Shown here: in pieces, positions 16,761-25,001 of the stretch
Layout: every line of letters starts with the position of its first letter
How positions within the stretch are numbered: position 1 is the stretch's first letter
Assembly (NCBI RefSeq): GCF_015670795.1
Contig: NZ_JADPCJ010000001.1
Coordinates: forward strand, 171,802 to 235,801
Reading direction: 5' to 3'
Length of the DNA stretch: 64,000 nt
Source of the DNA: Collinsella aerofaciens
Lineage (GTDB): Bacteria; Actinomycetota; Coriobacteriia; Coriobacteriales; Coriobacteriaceae
Translations under genes and position numbers: made by a program
Notes under the pieces: model-generated
Told to the model about the DNA's origin: nothing
The model's input: the letters and a program-made list of their open reading frames with translations, nothing else
Database searches by the model: none

Positions 16761-19067
16761 ATGGCAGAAACCAGCAAAAAGATGCAGATCGTGTTTGCCT
16801 CGGCCGAGTGCGCACCGTTTGTTAAGACCGGTGGCCTCGGCGACGTGGCGGGCTCGCTGCCTGCGGCGCTCGTGCGCGCCGGCGCCGAGGTTATCGTGAT
16901 GGTGCCCAAGTACGCCACCATCAAGGACGAGTACAAGGCGCAGATGGAGCACTTCTCCGACTTTTACGTGAGCCTGGGCTGGCGCAATGAGTACTGTGGA
17001 CTCGAGAAGCTCGAGCACGACGGCGTCACCTATATGTTCGTGGACAACGAGCGCTACTTTGCGCGCGACTATCCGTACGGCTTCTTTGACGACGGCGAGC
17101 GCTTCGCGTTCTTCTCCAAGGCCATCACCGAGAGCCTGCAGCACCTGCCGGCCGGCTTTGAGTGCGACATCCTGCATTGCAACGACTGGCAGACGGCACT
17201 GGCACCAGTGTTCTTACGCGAGTTCTACCAGGGCCTGCCGCTGTACGACCGCGTCAAGACCGTGTTCTCGATCCACAACGTGGCGTTCCAGGGCCAGTTT
17301 AGCGACACCGTGATGGAGGACATCCTGGGTGTGGCGCATATTCCGGCGGCCGCCTCGCAGCTGCGCTGCGACGCCTGCAGCATCAACTACATGCTGGGCG
17401 CGCTGCACTATGCCGACGCCATCACAACGGTGAGCCCCACCTATGCGGGCGAGATCCAGACACCCGAGTTTGGCGAGGGCCTGGACGGCGTGCTGCGCGA
17501 GCGTTCCTACGCGCTGCAGGGCATCCTCAACGGCATTGACGTGGCGGCCTTTGACCCGGCAACCGACAAGCGCATTGCCGCCAACTACACGGTTGAGGAC
17601 CGTGGGGGCAAGGCCGTGTGCAAGACCAAGCTGCAGGAAGAGCTGGGGCTCGAGGTTCGCGACGACCGCCCGCTTATGGTGATGGTCACGCGCCTGACGC
17701 GCCAGAAGGGCATGGACCTGGTCATGTACGCGCTCGACCGAATCCTGTCCGGCGGCGTTCAGGTGGCCGTGCTGGGTACCGGCGACCGCGACTACGAGGA
17801 CGGCCTGCGCTACTTCCAGGACAAGTACCCCGGCACCATGGCCGCGCGCATCGAGTTCGATCCTGCGCTGTCGCAGCGCATGTACGCCGCCGCCGATATG
17901 TTCCTGATGCCTTCGAAGTTTGAGCCCTGCGGCCTGTCGCAGATCATCGCCATGCGCTACGGCACTCTGCCTATCGTACGCGAGACCGGTGGCCTGAAGG
18001 ACACCGTGCAGCCGTACAACGAGTTTACCGGCGAGGGCACGGGCTTCTCGTTTAGCAACTTTAACGGCGACGAGATGGGCGACGCGGTGTTCCGCGCGGC
18101 ACGCCTGTTCTGGGACAACCGCGATGCCTGGAACCAGCTGGTCACGCAGGCCATGAGCCAGGACTTTAGCTGGACGCGCTCGGCCGACAAGTATCTGGAC
18201 CTGTACTTCTTTATGCATCCGGAGATTGAGAGGCCGGCGGCTGTGGAGGCTGCTGCGGCTGTGGCGCCCGTTAAGGAGCCCGCTGCCGCCGAGGCGCCCA
18301 AGGCCGAGGAGAAGCCGGCTGCCGATGCCGAAGTTAAGCCCGCAGCAAAACCTGCCGCCAAGAAGACGACCACCCGCAAGACAACGGCTAAGAAGACCAC
18401 GACAACGAAGGCCGCTGCGAGCAAGACCACCGCTGCCAAGGTAACTACTGCCAAGGCAACTACTGCCAAGGCATCGACCACGCGTAAGCGCACGGCCGCC
18501 GCTGCCAAGAAGACCGCCGAGGCTGAGGCCGCTCCCGAGGTAAAGGCCGAGGCTAAGCCTGCGGCAAAGGCTCCGGACAAGACCGCTGCCAAGAAGGCGA
18601 CCGCGTCCAAGACCACGACCGCCAAGAAGGCCACGGCTACGAAGTCGACGACGACCAAAGCTGCTACGACGAAGGCCGCCGCGAAGACGACGGCGAAGAC
18701 GACCGCGAAGGCCGCCGCAAAGCCGGCCGCCAAAGTCGAGGAGACACCCGCCGAGTCCAAGGCCGAGCCCGCTGTCGAGGCAAAGCCGGCCGCCAAGACC
18801 ACCACGCGCAAGCGCACCACGACGACGGCGAAGAAGACCACAACCAAGGCTGCGGCTCCCAAGGCAAAGGCTAAGGCCGAGGAAAAGCCCGCGGTAAAGG
18901 GCGAGCCGGCGCCGAAGGCCGCCGAGGTCAAGACCGCTCCGAAGGCTACGGCAAAGACCGAGCCCGCAAAGGAGGCCCCGGTCTCCCCCGCCACTCCGGC
19001 CGAGGAAAAGGCTCCGACCAAGAAGACCTCCGTCCGTAAGGCAACGGCCACCCGCAAGCGTCGCTAG
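16761..19067 (+). CDS. glgA: Glycogen synthase with a ~280-residue histone-like tail
   Basis: 768 residues; ordinary GlgA has about 480. The ATG at 16761 has GGGAGA at proper distance; the ATG at 16749 does not. The GT5 catalytic part contains FVKTGGLGDVAGSLPAAL (ADP-glucose Lys), LHCNDWQTAL, VTRLTRQKGMDLV and SKFEPCGLSQIIAMRYG. From about residue 490 to the end it becomes low-complexity Lys/Ala/Thr/Pro sequence (KKTTTRKTTAKKTTTTKAA-type repeats, ending TRKRR), like histone H1 or HC1-type DNA-binding tails. Such a tail might bind polyanions (nucleic acid, polyphosphate); this is unproven. Terminator follows. Confidence 0.93.
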   Translation: MAETSKKMQIVFASAECAPFVKTGGLGDVAGSLPAALVRAGAEVIVMVPKYATIKDEYKAQMEHFSDFYVSLGWRNEYCGLEKLEHDGVTYMFVDNERYFARDYPYGFFDDGERFAFFSKAITESLQHLPAGFECDILHCNDWQTALAPVFLREFYQGLPLYDRVKTVFSIHNVAFQGQFSDTVMEDILGVAHIPAAASQLRCDACSINYMLGALHYADAITTVSPTYAGEIQTPEFGEGLDGVLRERSYALQGILNGIDVAAFDPATDKRIAANYTVEDRGGKAVCKTKLQEELGLEVRDDRPLMVMVTRLTRQKGMDLVMYALDRILSGGVQVAVLGTGDRDYEDGLRYFQDKYPGTMAARIEFDPALSQRMYAAADMFLMPSKFEPCGLSQIIAMRYGTLPIVRETGGLKDTVQPYNEFTGEGTGFSFSNFNGDEMGDAVFRAARLFWDNRDAWNQLVTQAMSQDFSWTRSADKYLDLYFFMHPEIERPAAVEAAAAVAPVKEPAAAEAPKAEEKPAADAEVKPAAKPAAKKTTTRKTTAKKTTTTKAAASKTTAAKVTTAKATTAKASTTRKRTAAAAKKTAEAEAAPEVKAEAKPAAKAPDKTAAKKATASKTTTAKKATATKSTTTKAATTKAAAKTTAKTTAKAAAKPAAKVEETPAESKAEPAVEAKPAAKTTTRKRTTTTAKKTTTKAAAPKAKAKAEEKPAVKGEPAPKAAEVKTAPKATAKTEPAKEAPVSPATPAEEKAPTKKTSVRKATATRKRR

Positions 19068-19098
19068 TCTGGACGATTAAAACTTAATCCAACGCAAA

Positions 19099-19125
19099 AG
19101 AGGGCGCCCCAACCAGGCGCCCTCT
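19099..19125 (+). terminator. Intrinsic terminator after glgA
   Basis: AGAGGGCGCC (19099-19108) pairs perfectly with GGCGCCCTCT (19116-19125) around a 7-nt loop; the T-tract (TCTT) is weak. Confidence 0.7.
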
Positions 19126-19156
19126 TCTTGGTTGAACTTCTGCGTTAAAAAGAGGG

Positions 19157-19288
19157 CGGTTTACTACGACAAAATGGCTCAGGCCGACCACGGCGAGTAA
19201 TCTACGAAATTGACAACGCTTCTACCTGCGGTTTTAGTATCACAAAAATGACCGTGGTTAAGATCATTCAATTCGTCGTAGTAAACCG
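19157..19288. repeat. Palindromic element A (14-bp arms, shared core)
   Basis: CGGTTTACTACGAC (19157-19170) is the exact complement of 19275-19288, enclosing about 104 bp. Inside, ACCACGG and CCGTGGT can pair. The core holds AATTGACAAC (19208-19217) and TCTACCTGCGGTTTTA (19221-19236), both found in element B at 23309-23440, whose arms are different. Confidence 0.75.
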
Positions 19289-19350
19289 ATGTACTTTTGT
19301 TTGACAACAAATAGTATCCGTCTGGGCGTTTTCGAATACCGCGAAAATTT

Positions 19351-19398
19351 GGATGGTAAAACGATTTTCTAGGACAACCGTTCGCCGATGGTAAACGG
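19351..19398 (+). promoter_or_regulatory. Two GATGGTAAA(A)C motifs before the GH13-GH77 gene
   Basis: GGATGGTAAAACGATTTT (19351-19368) and CGATGGTAAACGG (19386-19398) match, in either orientation, sites upstream of glgB (for example GTTTTACCATCG at 9283-9294). They are candidate operators of a common regulator of alpha-glucan genes; no regulator gene is seen in the window. Confidence 0.4.
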
Positions 19399-19495
19399 AT
19401 GTTGTTTATACAGCCTGTGTACAACAGATATACTTACATCCTGTGCGTAAAGCCCATGGCCCGCAGGCCGTGATTCTATTGAACTGGACCGTATT

Positions 19496-22400
19496 ATGAG
19501 ATTGATTCACAACAGCCGTCTACCGCAGTTTCGCACTCCTTTTGGCGCCGTGACCGCTGGAACTTCTGTTTCGCTCTCGGTGATTTTGGAGGATGCCGAC
19601 CCCAACCAGGCAACGCTCACCCTGCGTACCTGGGTCGATGAAATCGGTGAGTCTCTGTACCCCATGACGCACGAGGGCGACGGCATATTTACCGTAGAGC
19701 TTGAGTGCACTGAGCCCTGTCTTATCTGGTACAGCTTTATCTGCAATATCGAGGGCCAGCCCGAGGTCCGCTTGGGTGCACCGCAGGGCCGCACCGGCGG
19801 CGAGGGCGTAACCTACGACTACGCCGAGGTCCCGTCGTTCCAGATTACCGTCTACAAGCACCGCGAGAACCGTCCCACCTGGTACGAGCGGGGCATGGTC
19901 TACCAGATCTTCCCCGACCGCTATGCCCGCGACGAGCATTGGCGCGAGCGTACGCTGGCCGAGATCGAAAAACCGCGCAACGGAATCCAGCGCCGCATGG
20001 TCGAGGACTGGAACGAGCCGCCCGAGTACGAGCGTGCCGAAGACGGCTCCATCAAGACCTGGGATTTTTACGGCGGCTCGCTCAAGGGTATCCAAAATGA
20101 CCTGCCCCGCATTGCCGAGCTAGGCTTTACGGCCATCTACCTCAACCCCATCTTTGAGGCCGCGAGCAACCACCGCTACGACACGGCCGATTACACCAAG
20201 ATCGACCCGATTCTGGGCACCGAGCAGGACTTTACGGAGCTGTGCCAGGCGGCCGAGAAGCTCGGCATTTCTATCATCCTGGACGGCGTCTTCAACCACA
20301 CGGGCGACGATTCGATCTACTTTAACCGCTACGGCAATTATCCCGGCGTCGGTGCTTGGCAGAGCGAGGACTCGCCGTGGCGCGATGCGTTTTACTTCCA
20401 TGAAGACGGTTCGTATGACTGCTGGTGGGGCGTGGGCAACATGCCCGCCATCAACGAGAGCTCCGAACTGGTGCGCGAGCGGCTCCTGGGCAAGGACGGC
20501 GTGATCCGCAAATGGCTGCGCGCCGGTGCCCATGGTTGGCGCCTGGACGTGGCCGACGAGCTTTCCGACGACTTCCTTGCCGAAATCAAAAAGGCCGTGC
20601 TCGCCGAGAAGCCCGACGCACTGCTGCTCGGCGAGGTCTGGGAAGACGCCTCCAACAAGATCAGCTATGGCCACCTGCGCCGCTACCTGCAGGGCTCTGA
20701 GCTCGACTCCGCTATGGACTACCCCTTCCGCGACATGGTCATCGGCTTTTTGATGGGCTACAAGAATGCCTATCAAGCTGCTGAGGACATCGAGACCCTG
20801 CGCGAGAACTACCCGCGCGAGGCACTGGCCTGCGCGCTCAATCTGCTTTCGAGCCACGACCGCCCGCGCATTATCTCGGTGCTCGGTGGTGGCCCCGACG
20901 AGTCGCAGCTGCCCGAGAGCGAGCGCAGCAAATGGCGCCTGGACGAGAACTCGATGGGCCTGGCCAAGAGCCGTTTTTGGTTGGCAACGCTCATGCAGAT
21001 GACCTTCCCAGGAGTGCCCTCGATCTATTATGGCGACGAGTACGGCCTGGAGGGCCTCACCGATCCGGGCAATCGCCGTACCCTGCCGACCAAGGACCAG
21101 CTCCACGACTTCGATACGTTGGCCATCGTTAAGAACGCGTCTGCTGTGCGCCGCGCGCTACCCTTTATGGTCAATGGCGAGATCAAGGCCTTCGCTCTCA
21201 ACGACGACGTCTTGGCCTACACCCGCACGGGCAAAGACGGCGAGGCCGCGACGGTTATCATCAACCGCAGCCTGCGCAATTCGCACTGCGTGACGATCCC
21301 GGCGCTCGGCGAATGTGCTAGCGACGTGATCAGCGGACACGAGTGCGAAATCCACAACGGCACAGTCACGCTCGACCTGTACTCGCTGGGCTCTTCGATC
21401 ATCTATCACCATGCCGAGAAGCGCCTGCAGGAGCCGCTCGATCATGGCGCGGGCGTCGTGTGCCACATCACCTCGGTGCCGACCGATGACGGCAAGCCCG
21501 GCACAATCGGTGCGCCCACGCGTCGATTTATCGATCACCTGGCCGCCATGGGCATGCGCTACTGGCAGGTCCTGCCCGTCAATCCTACGGACTTCTTCCG
21601 CTCCCCCTATGCCGGCCCCTCGGCCTTTGCAGGCAATATCGACCTGCTGCCCGAGAGCCACGAGGAGCTGGCCGCCGACTTCGTCACCTGGAAGGCCCGC
21701 GGCGGCGAGGATGCCGACCCGCTGTACACGGCGTTTAAACATCGCAACGCCGACTGGCTCGAGAAGTACTGCGTCTACATGGCGGTAAAGAAGCACTTTG
21801 AGGGACTGTCGCGCCACGATTGGCCGGCGGATGTCGCGCGCTACAACGAGTACCTGATCGATGACAAGCGATTCCACGACGAGGCCGAGCTGCAGGCGTA
21901 CATGCAGTATCGCTTTGACCTTGCCTGGTGCGAGCTTATGAACTATGCACACAAGAAGGGCATCGAGGTCATCGGCGATATCCCGATGTATGTCTCGGAC
22001 GATTCGGCCGACGCGTGGAGCGAGCCCGAAAACTTCTGGCTATCCGACACCGGCAAGGCGATTGAAATTTCGGGCGCGCCGCCCGACAACTTTGCGCCCG
22101 AGGGCCAGGTGTGGGGAAACCCCACCTTCCGCTGGGATCACATGAAGAAGAACGGCTATCGCTGGTGGATGGATCGCCTGCGTCGTGCGTTCGCGCTCTA
22201 CGACCGTGTGCGCCTGGACCACTTCCTGGGTTTCCACAGCTACTTTAGCATCCCCGCCGGCGAGGCCTGTGCCGACGGCCGCTGGCTTGCGGGACCAGGC
22301 AAAGACCTGTTCCAGACCGCCTACGACGAGCTGGGTCCGCTCAACTTTATCGTCGAGGATCTAGGCTATCTGACGCCTGGCGTTCGCGCCATGGCTTCGA

Positions 22401-22792
22401 CCTGCGGTTTCCCCGGCATGGACGTGCTGGAGTTTAGCAACTACGACGTTCGCTGCGGAATTCATCCCACGCCTGGCAAGATCCTGTACACCTCGACGCA
22501 CGACACCTCGACGCTTGCCGGATGGTGCACGCATTCCTTTGCGGGCGGCGACGACCCGAGCGGCATTGCATTGGCAAGCGAGCTCATGGGCGATGCCCTG
22601 GCAAGCGATGCTCCGCTCGTGATGATGCCGCTGCAGGACGTGCTGGGGCTGGGCGACGATGCACGTATGAACGTGCCGGGCGTGGCCACGGGCAACTGGA
22701 CCTGGCAGGCGCAGGAGGCCGACATTGCTGCGGCTGAGGAGAAAACTGCGAAGCTCCTGCGCAGCACCCATAGATTCTGGGGCGAAGCGTGA
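19496..22792 (+). CDS. Fused GH13 alpha-amylase/neopullulanase and GH77 4-alpha-glucanotransferase
   Basis: 1098 residues. N-terminus: starch-binding-like beta domain, then a GH13 barrel (about 125-580) with DGVFNHTG, GWRLDVADEL (Asp nucleophile), LLGEVWEDASN (Glu) and LLSSHDRPR. From about residue 640 a MalQ domain begins (VCHITSVPTDDGKPGTIGAP), with VRLDHFLGFHSYF (Asp nucleophile), NFIVEDLGYLT (Glu) and TSTHDTSTLAGW. One chain can therefore both cut alpha-glucans and disproportionate the maltodextrins. No signal peptide, so cytoplasmic. A single uninterrupted frame argues against an artefact. It follows the glycogen genes. Confidence 0.93.
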   Translation: MRLIHNSRLPQFRTPFGAVTAGTSVSLSVILEDADPNQATLTLRTWVDEIGESLYPMTHEGDGIFTVELECTEPCLIWYSFICNIEGQPEVRLGAPQGRTGGEGVTYDYAEVPSFQITVYKHRENRPTWYERGMVYQIFPDRYARDEHWRERTLAEIEKPRNGIQRRMVEDWNEPPEYERAEDGSIKTWDFYGGSLKGIQNDLPRIAELGFTAIYLNPIFEAASNHRYDTADYTKIDPILGTEQDFTELCQAAEKLGISIILDGVFNHTGDDSIYFNRYGNYPGVGAWQSEDSPWRDAFYFHEDGSYDCWWGVGNMPAINESSELVRERLLGKDGVIRKWLRAGAHGWRLDVADELSDDFLAEIKKAVLAEKPDALLLGEVWEDASNKISYGHLRRYLQGSELDSAMDYPFRDMVIGFLMGYKNAYQAAEDIETLRENYPREALACALNLLSSHDRPRIISVLGGGPDESQLPESERSKWRLDENSMGLAKSRFWLATLMQMTFPGVPSIYYGDEYGLEGLTDPGNRRTLPTKDQLHDFDTLAIVKNASAVRRALPFMVNGEIKAFALNDDVLAYTRTGKDGEAATVIINRSLRNSHCVTIPALGECASDVISGHECEIHNGTVTLDLYSLGSSIIYHHAEKRLQEPLDHGAGVVCHITSVPTDDGKPGTIGAPTRRFIDHLAAMGMRYWQVLPVNPTDFFRSPYAGPSAFAGNIDLLPESHEELAADFVTWKARGGEDADPLYTAFKHRNADWLEKYCVYMAVKKHFEGLSRHDWPADVARYNEYLIDDKRFHDEAELQAYMQYRFDLAWCELMNYAHKKGIEVIGDIPMYVSDDSADAWSEPENFWLSDTGKAIEISGAPPDNFAPEGQVWGNPTFRWDHMKKNGYRWWMDRLRRAFALYDRVRLDHFLGFHSYFSIPAGEACADGRWLAGPGKDLFQTAYDELGPLNFIVEDLGYLTPGVRAMASTCGFPGMDVLEFSNYDVRCGIHPTPGKILYTSTHDTSTLAGWCTHSFAGGDDPSGIALASELMGDALASDAPLVMMPLQDVLGLGDDARMNVPGVATGNWTWQAQEADIAAAEEKTAKLLRSTHRFWGEA

Positions 22793-22836
22793 TAAAACCC
22801 CGGATATAGGGTACAGTTACAGCTGTTTGAATTTTT

Positions 22837-22858
22837 GCGGGCAGAGTGATCTGCCCGC
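22837..22858 (+). terminator. Hairpin terminator after the GH13-GH77 gene
   Basis: GCGGGCAGA (22837-22845) pairs with TCTGCCCGC (22850-22858) around a 4-nt loop, followed by TTTG. It lies between the glucanase and the FmdB gene. Confidence 0.7.
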
Positions 22859-22880
22859 TTTGTGCTGAAAAGGAAGTATT

Positions 22881-23117
22881 ATGGCGCGCTACGATTACAA
22901 GTGCACGAGCTGCGGCAACGTGTTTGAGGTTGAGCATCCCATGACCGAGACGCCCGAGGTCGTATGCCCCAGCTGCGGTGCCCCGGCATCCAAGACGTTC
23001 TCGGCCAGCGGCATTAAGTTCGACGGCAGCGGTTTCTACAACACCGACCAGCGCAGTGGCGGCTCCAGCACCAGCGCCACCAACGGCTGCTGCGCCAACT
23101 GCCCGCATAATCACTAG
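22881..23117 (+). CDS. FmdB-family zinc-ribbon protein
   Basis: 78 residues. It starts MARYDYKCTSCGNVFEVEHP and has a second pair CPSCGAP, giving the CxxC...CxxC zinc ribbon of the FmdB/CxxC_CXXC_SSSS family; the tail is Ser/Gly-rich and ends CCANCPHNH with extra possible ligands. AAAGGAAG precedes the ATG. Molecular function of the family is unknown; a regulatory role has been proposed. Monocistronic between two terminators. Confidence 0.85.
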   Translation: MARYDYKCTSCGNVFEVEHPMTETPEVVCPSCGAPASKTFSASGIKFDGSGFYNTDQRSGGSSTSATNGCCANCPHNH

Positions 23118-23122
23118 AAACC

Positions 23123-23160
23123 AATCAGCCCCGCGACCGAAACCAATCGCGGGGCTGATT
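23123..23160 (+). terminator. Intrinsic terminator after the FmdB gene
   Basis: AATCAGCCCCGCGA (23123-23136) and TCGCGGGGCTGATT (23147-23160) form a perfect 14-bp stem with a 10-nt loop, followed by CTTT. Confidence 0.85.
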
Positions 23161-23185
23161 CTTTAGCTACCCAGGTTTCCTTATG

Positions 23186-23252
23186 AGTTGCGGTGAAATA
23201 GTTCCTGAATCGGCCCATCCAACGGCCAAACAGGAACTATTCCACCGCAACT
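23186..23252. repeat. Palindromic element D (AGTTGCGGTGAAATAG family)
   Basis: 22-bp arms 23186-23207 and 23231-23252 with one mismatch around a 23-nt loop. The arm start AGTTGCGGTGAAATA is shared with elements C (23528-23594) and E (39696-39763). Confidence 0.85.
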
Positions 23253-23308
23253 TTTCTATAGACGAGATTTCGGGCTGATGCTATGTATGTAACATTTCAA
23301 AACTCTGC

Positions 23309-23440
23309 CGGATTACGGGGCTGAATTGACAACCTCTATCCATTCCGGTCATTTGCAAATTTCAACAAGCCATCTACCTGCGGTTTTATTTAGGCCATTT
23401 TTGCTATGGCCGGACATCACCAATCTGGCCCCGTAATCCG
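23309..23440. repeat. Palindromic element B (13-bp arms, core shared with element A)
   Basis: CGGATTACGGGGC (23309-23321) is complemented exactly at 23428-23440. The core has AATTGACAAC (23324-23333) and TCTACCTGCGGTTTTA (23373-23388), matching element A, while the arms are unrelated in sequence. Confidence 0.75.
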
Positions 23441-23527
23441 CCCTACTTTTGATAGCAGCAAGTTTGAGACAGAGCTATTTTTACCACTCAATACCGCTAT
23501 TGCGATCTCCGCTCGCATGACCGCCTG

Positions 23528-23594
23528 AGTTGCGGTGAAATAAGGACTGTTTAGCAGGTAGAAGCAGCTTTTCAATCCCTATTTCACCGCAACT
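23528..23594. repeat. Palindromic element C (AGTTGCGGTGAAATA family)
   Basis: 15-bp perfect arms 23528-23542 and 23580-23594, extendable with mismatches. The loop contains GCAGGTAGAAGC (23554-23565), the reverse complement of GCTTCTACCTGC in element A. It lies just downstream of the rsmB stop and may end that transcript. Confidence 0.8.
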
Positions 23595-23600
23595 TAGTTG

Positions 23601-25001
23601 TTACTTGCGGACCAGGCGGGCGCAGAAGTGGCCGTCGTAGGAGTCGGCGTTTACCGGCACGCTTTGGAAAAGTCCGCGGTCGTTTTGGCGTACGGAGACG
23701 AGCTTCTTGGCTTGTTCAAACTCGGGGAGCTGCAGGATTTGCGCCTCGGAGAGGGGTACCAGTCTAAAGCCTGCGCCCTCAGGCGAAGCCAAAAACGCAT
23801 CCACGACCTGCGCGTTCTCCTCATCAAAGACCGAACACGTCGCATATATGAGCTCGCCGCCGGCAGCTACGCGCGCGGCTGCTTCCTTGAGCATCGTCAG
23901 TTGCAGCTTGGGCAGCTCGCACGTCACATCGCTTTCGGCAAGGCGCCAGGGAATCTCGGGATGACGACGCATGGTTCCGGTGCCAGAGCATGGGGCATCG
24001 ATAAACACTGTATCGAACAGAACGGGTTTACCAAGCATCGCGTCGAACGACGTGAGGACCTCGTCAAGCTCGCAGGCATCGCCCGAAACCGTGCGAACAC
24101 CCGTAATACCCGCCTTATGCAGACGCGCGAGATTCTGGTCACACTTGCGATCGTGCAAATCGAGTGCAGTGTGCTGACGGTCGTAGCCGGCACGCTTAGC
24201 CTGGCACATCATCACATACGTCTTGGTACCACGACCGGCGCCAATCTCTAGGCAGCGCCCGGGACGAGTAGCCGCAGTAGCGATAAGCTGAGCGTTAAGG
24301 TCCGAGGCCACGGCAGCCGCGCGCTCAAACACACCCGACGCAACCGTGGCCTGCGCATCGACCGGCGCATGGCAGCCCGGGAATACCGGCGCCACAAGCT
24401 GCGATAGGTACGGATCAGGCTTGGTTGCAAAGGCGTTCTCGTGCAAAGCGAGCGGCGCGGGCGCAAGATTTCCGGCAAAGTTGAGCGCGCCCTCGGGCGT
24501 ATCGAACGAGGCCATAATGCGAGCGCACAGCCAGCGCGGCATGCCCATCAGGCGAGACAGGCGAACCAATCGGCGCTCGGACTCATCGGCATCCGCCGCA
24601 GTGGCAAAGTCCTCAACGTTGTCCGCAACCTTATGCAGCACGGCGTTCGCCAAACCGGCAGCCGATTTAGCGCCGCTGCGAACCAGCTCAACACCCTGGC
24701 TCACGGCAACGCGGCCAGGGGTATGCAGGTAGAGCATCTCAAAGGCCGAGATGCGAAGCGCCATGCGAACACGCGGCGCGACCTTTTTGGGCTTATCGAG
24801 GAACTGATCGAGCAGCTCGTCCAAAATGCCCTGCGTCGCGGCAACACCCAGTGCCAGGCGAGCGGCAAACGCGGAATCGCGCTGGTCAATAGCCTTGGCC
24901 GTAGCGCGAGCAGAGAGCACGTCACGCGCATACATGCCGCGACGGTCGGCCTCCATCAGCACATCGAGTGCGAGCTTGCGCGCGGGGGAAAGCTTGCTCA
25001 T
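23601..25001 (-). CDS. rsmB: 16S rRNA m5C967 methyltransferase (RsmB/Sun)
   Basis: 466 residues. A NusB-like RNA-binding domain occupies the first ~140 residues; the SAM-binding MTase domain has CLEIGAGRGTKTY, DAPCSGTGTMRRHPE (first catalytic Cys) and ELIYATCSVFDEEN (second Cys). The start ATG (24999-25001) overlaps the fmt stop as ATGA; a few further in-frame codons upstream are unlikely to be used. It is the last gene of the priA-def-fmt-rsmB group, a conserved order in Gram-positive bacteria. Confidence 0.93.
   Translation of the reverse strand: MSKLSPARKLALDVLMEADRRGMYARDVLSARATAKAIDQRDSAFAARLALGVAATQGILDELLDQFLDKPKKVAPRVRMALRISAFEMLYLHTPGRVAVSQGVELVRSGAKSAAGLANAVLHKVADNVEDFATAADADESERRLVRLSRLMGMPRWLCARIMASFDTPEGALNFAGNLAPAPLALHENAFATKPDPYLSQLVAPVFPGCHAPVDAQATVASGVFERAAAVASDLNAQLIATAATRPGRCLEIGAGRGTKTYVMMCQAKRAGYDRQHTALDLHDRKCDQNLARLHKAGITGVRTVSGDACELDEVLTSFDAMLGKPVLFDTVFIDAPCSGTGTMRRHPEIPWRLAESDVTCELPKLQLTMLKEAAARVAAGGELIYATCSVFDEENAQVVDAFLASPEGAGFRLVPLSEAQILQLPEFEQAKKLVSVRQNDRGLFQSVPVNADSYDGHFCARLVRK

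Larger units (their letters stand above)
19068..19495. other. Non-coding region between glgA and the GH13-GH77 gene
   Basis: Contains the glgA terminator (19099-19125), palindromic element A (19157-19288) and two GATGGTAAAAC-like sites before a possible -10 TATACT near 19430. The short reading frame on the minus strand across 19179-19424 overlaps the repeat and has no recognisable features, so I do not call it a gene. Confidence 0.6.
23118..23600. other. Non-coding region packed with palindromic elements
   Basis: Between convergent fmdB and rsmB. It holds the fmdB terminator (23123-23160), element D (23186-23252), element B (23309-23440) and element C (23528-23594), separated by AT-rich spacers. 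No gene is visible. Confidence 0.7.

Noticed and set aside
17957..19057. 366-codon minus-strand frame opposite the glgA tail (Ala/Val/Phe-rich, looks membrane-like)
   Set aside because: It is the mirror of the Lys/Ala/Thr repeats; the glgA frame is continuous with a clear catalytic domain.
19179..19424. 81-codon minus-strand frame after glgA
   Set aside because: Overlaps palindromic element A and candidate operators; no ribosome-binding site or similarity.
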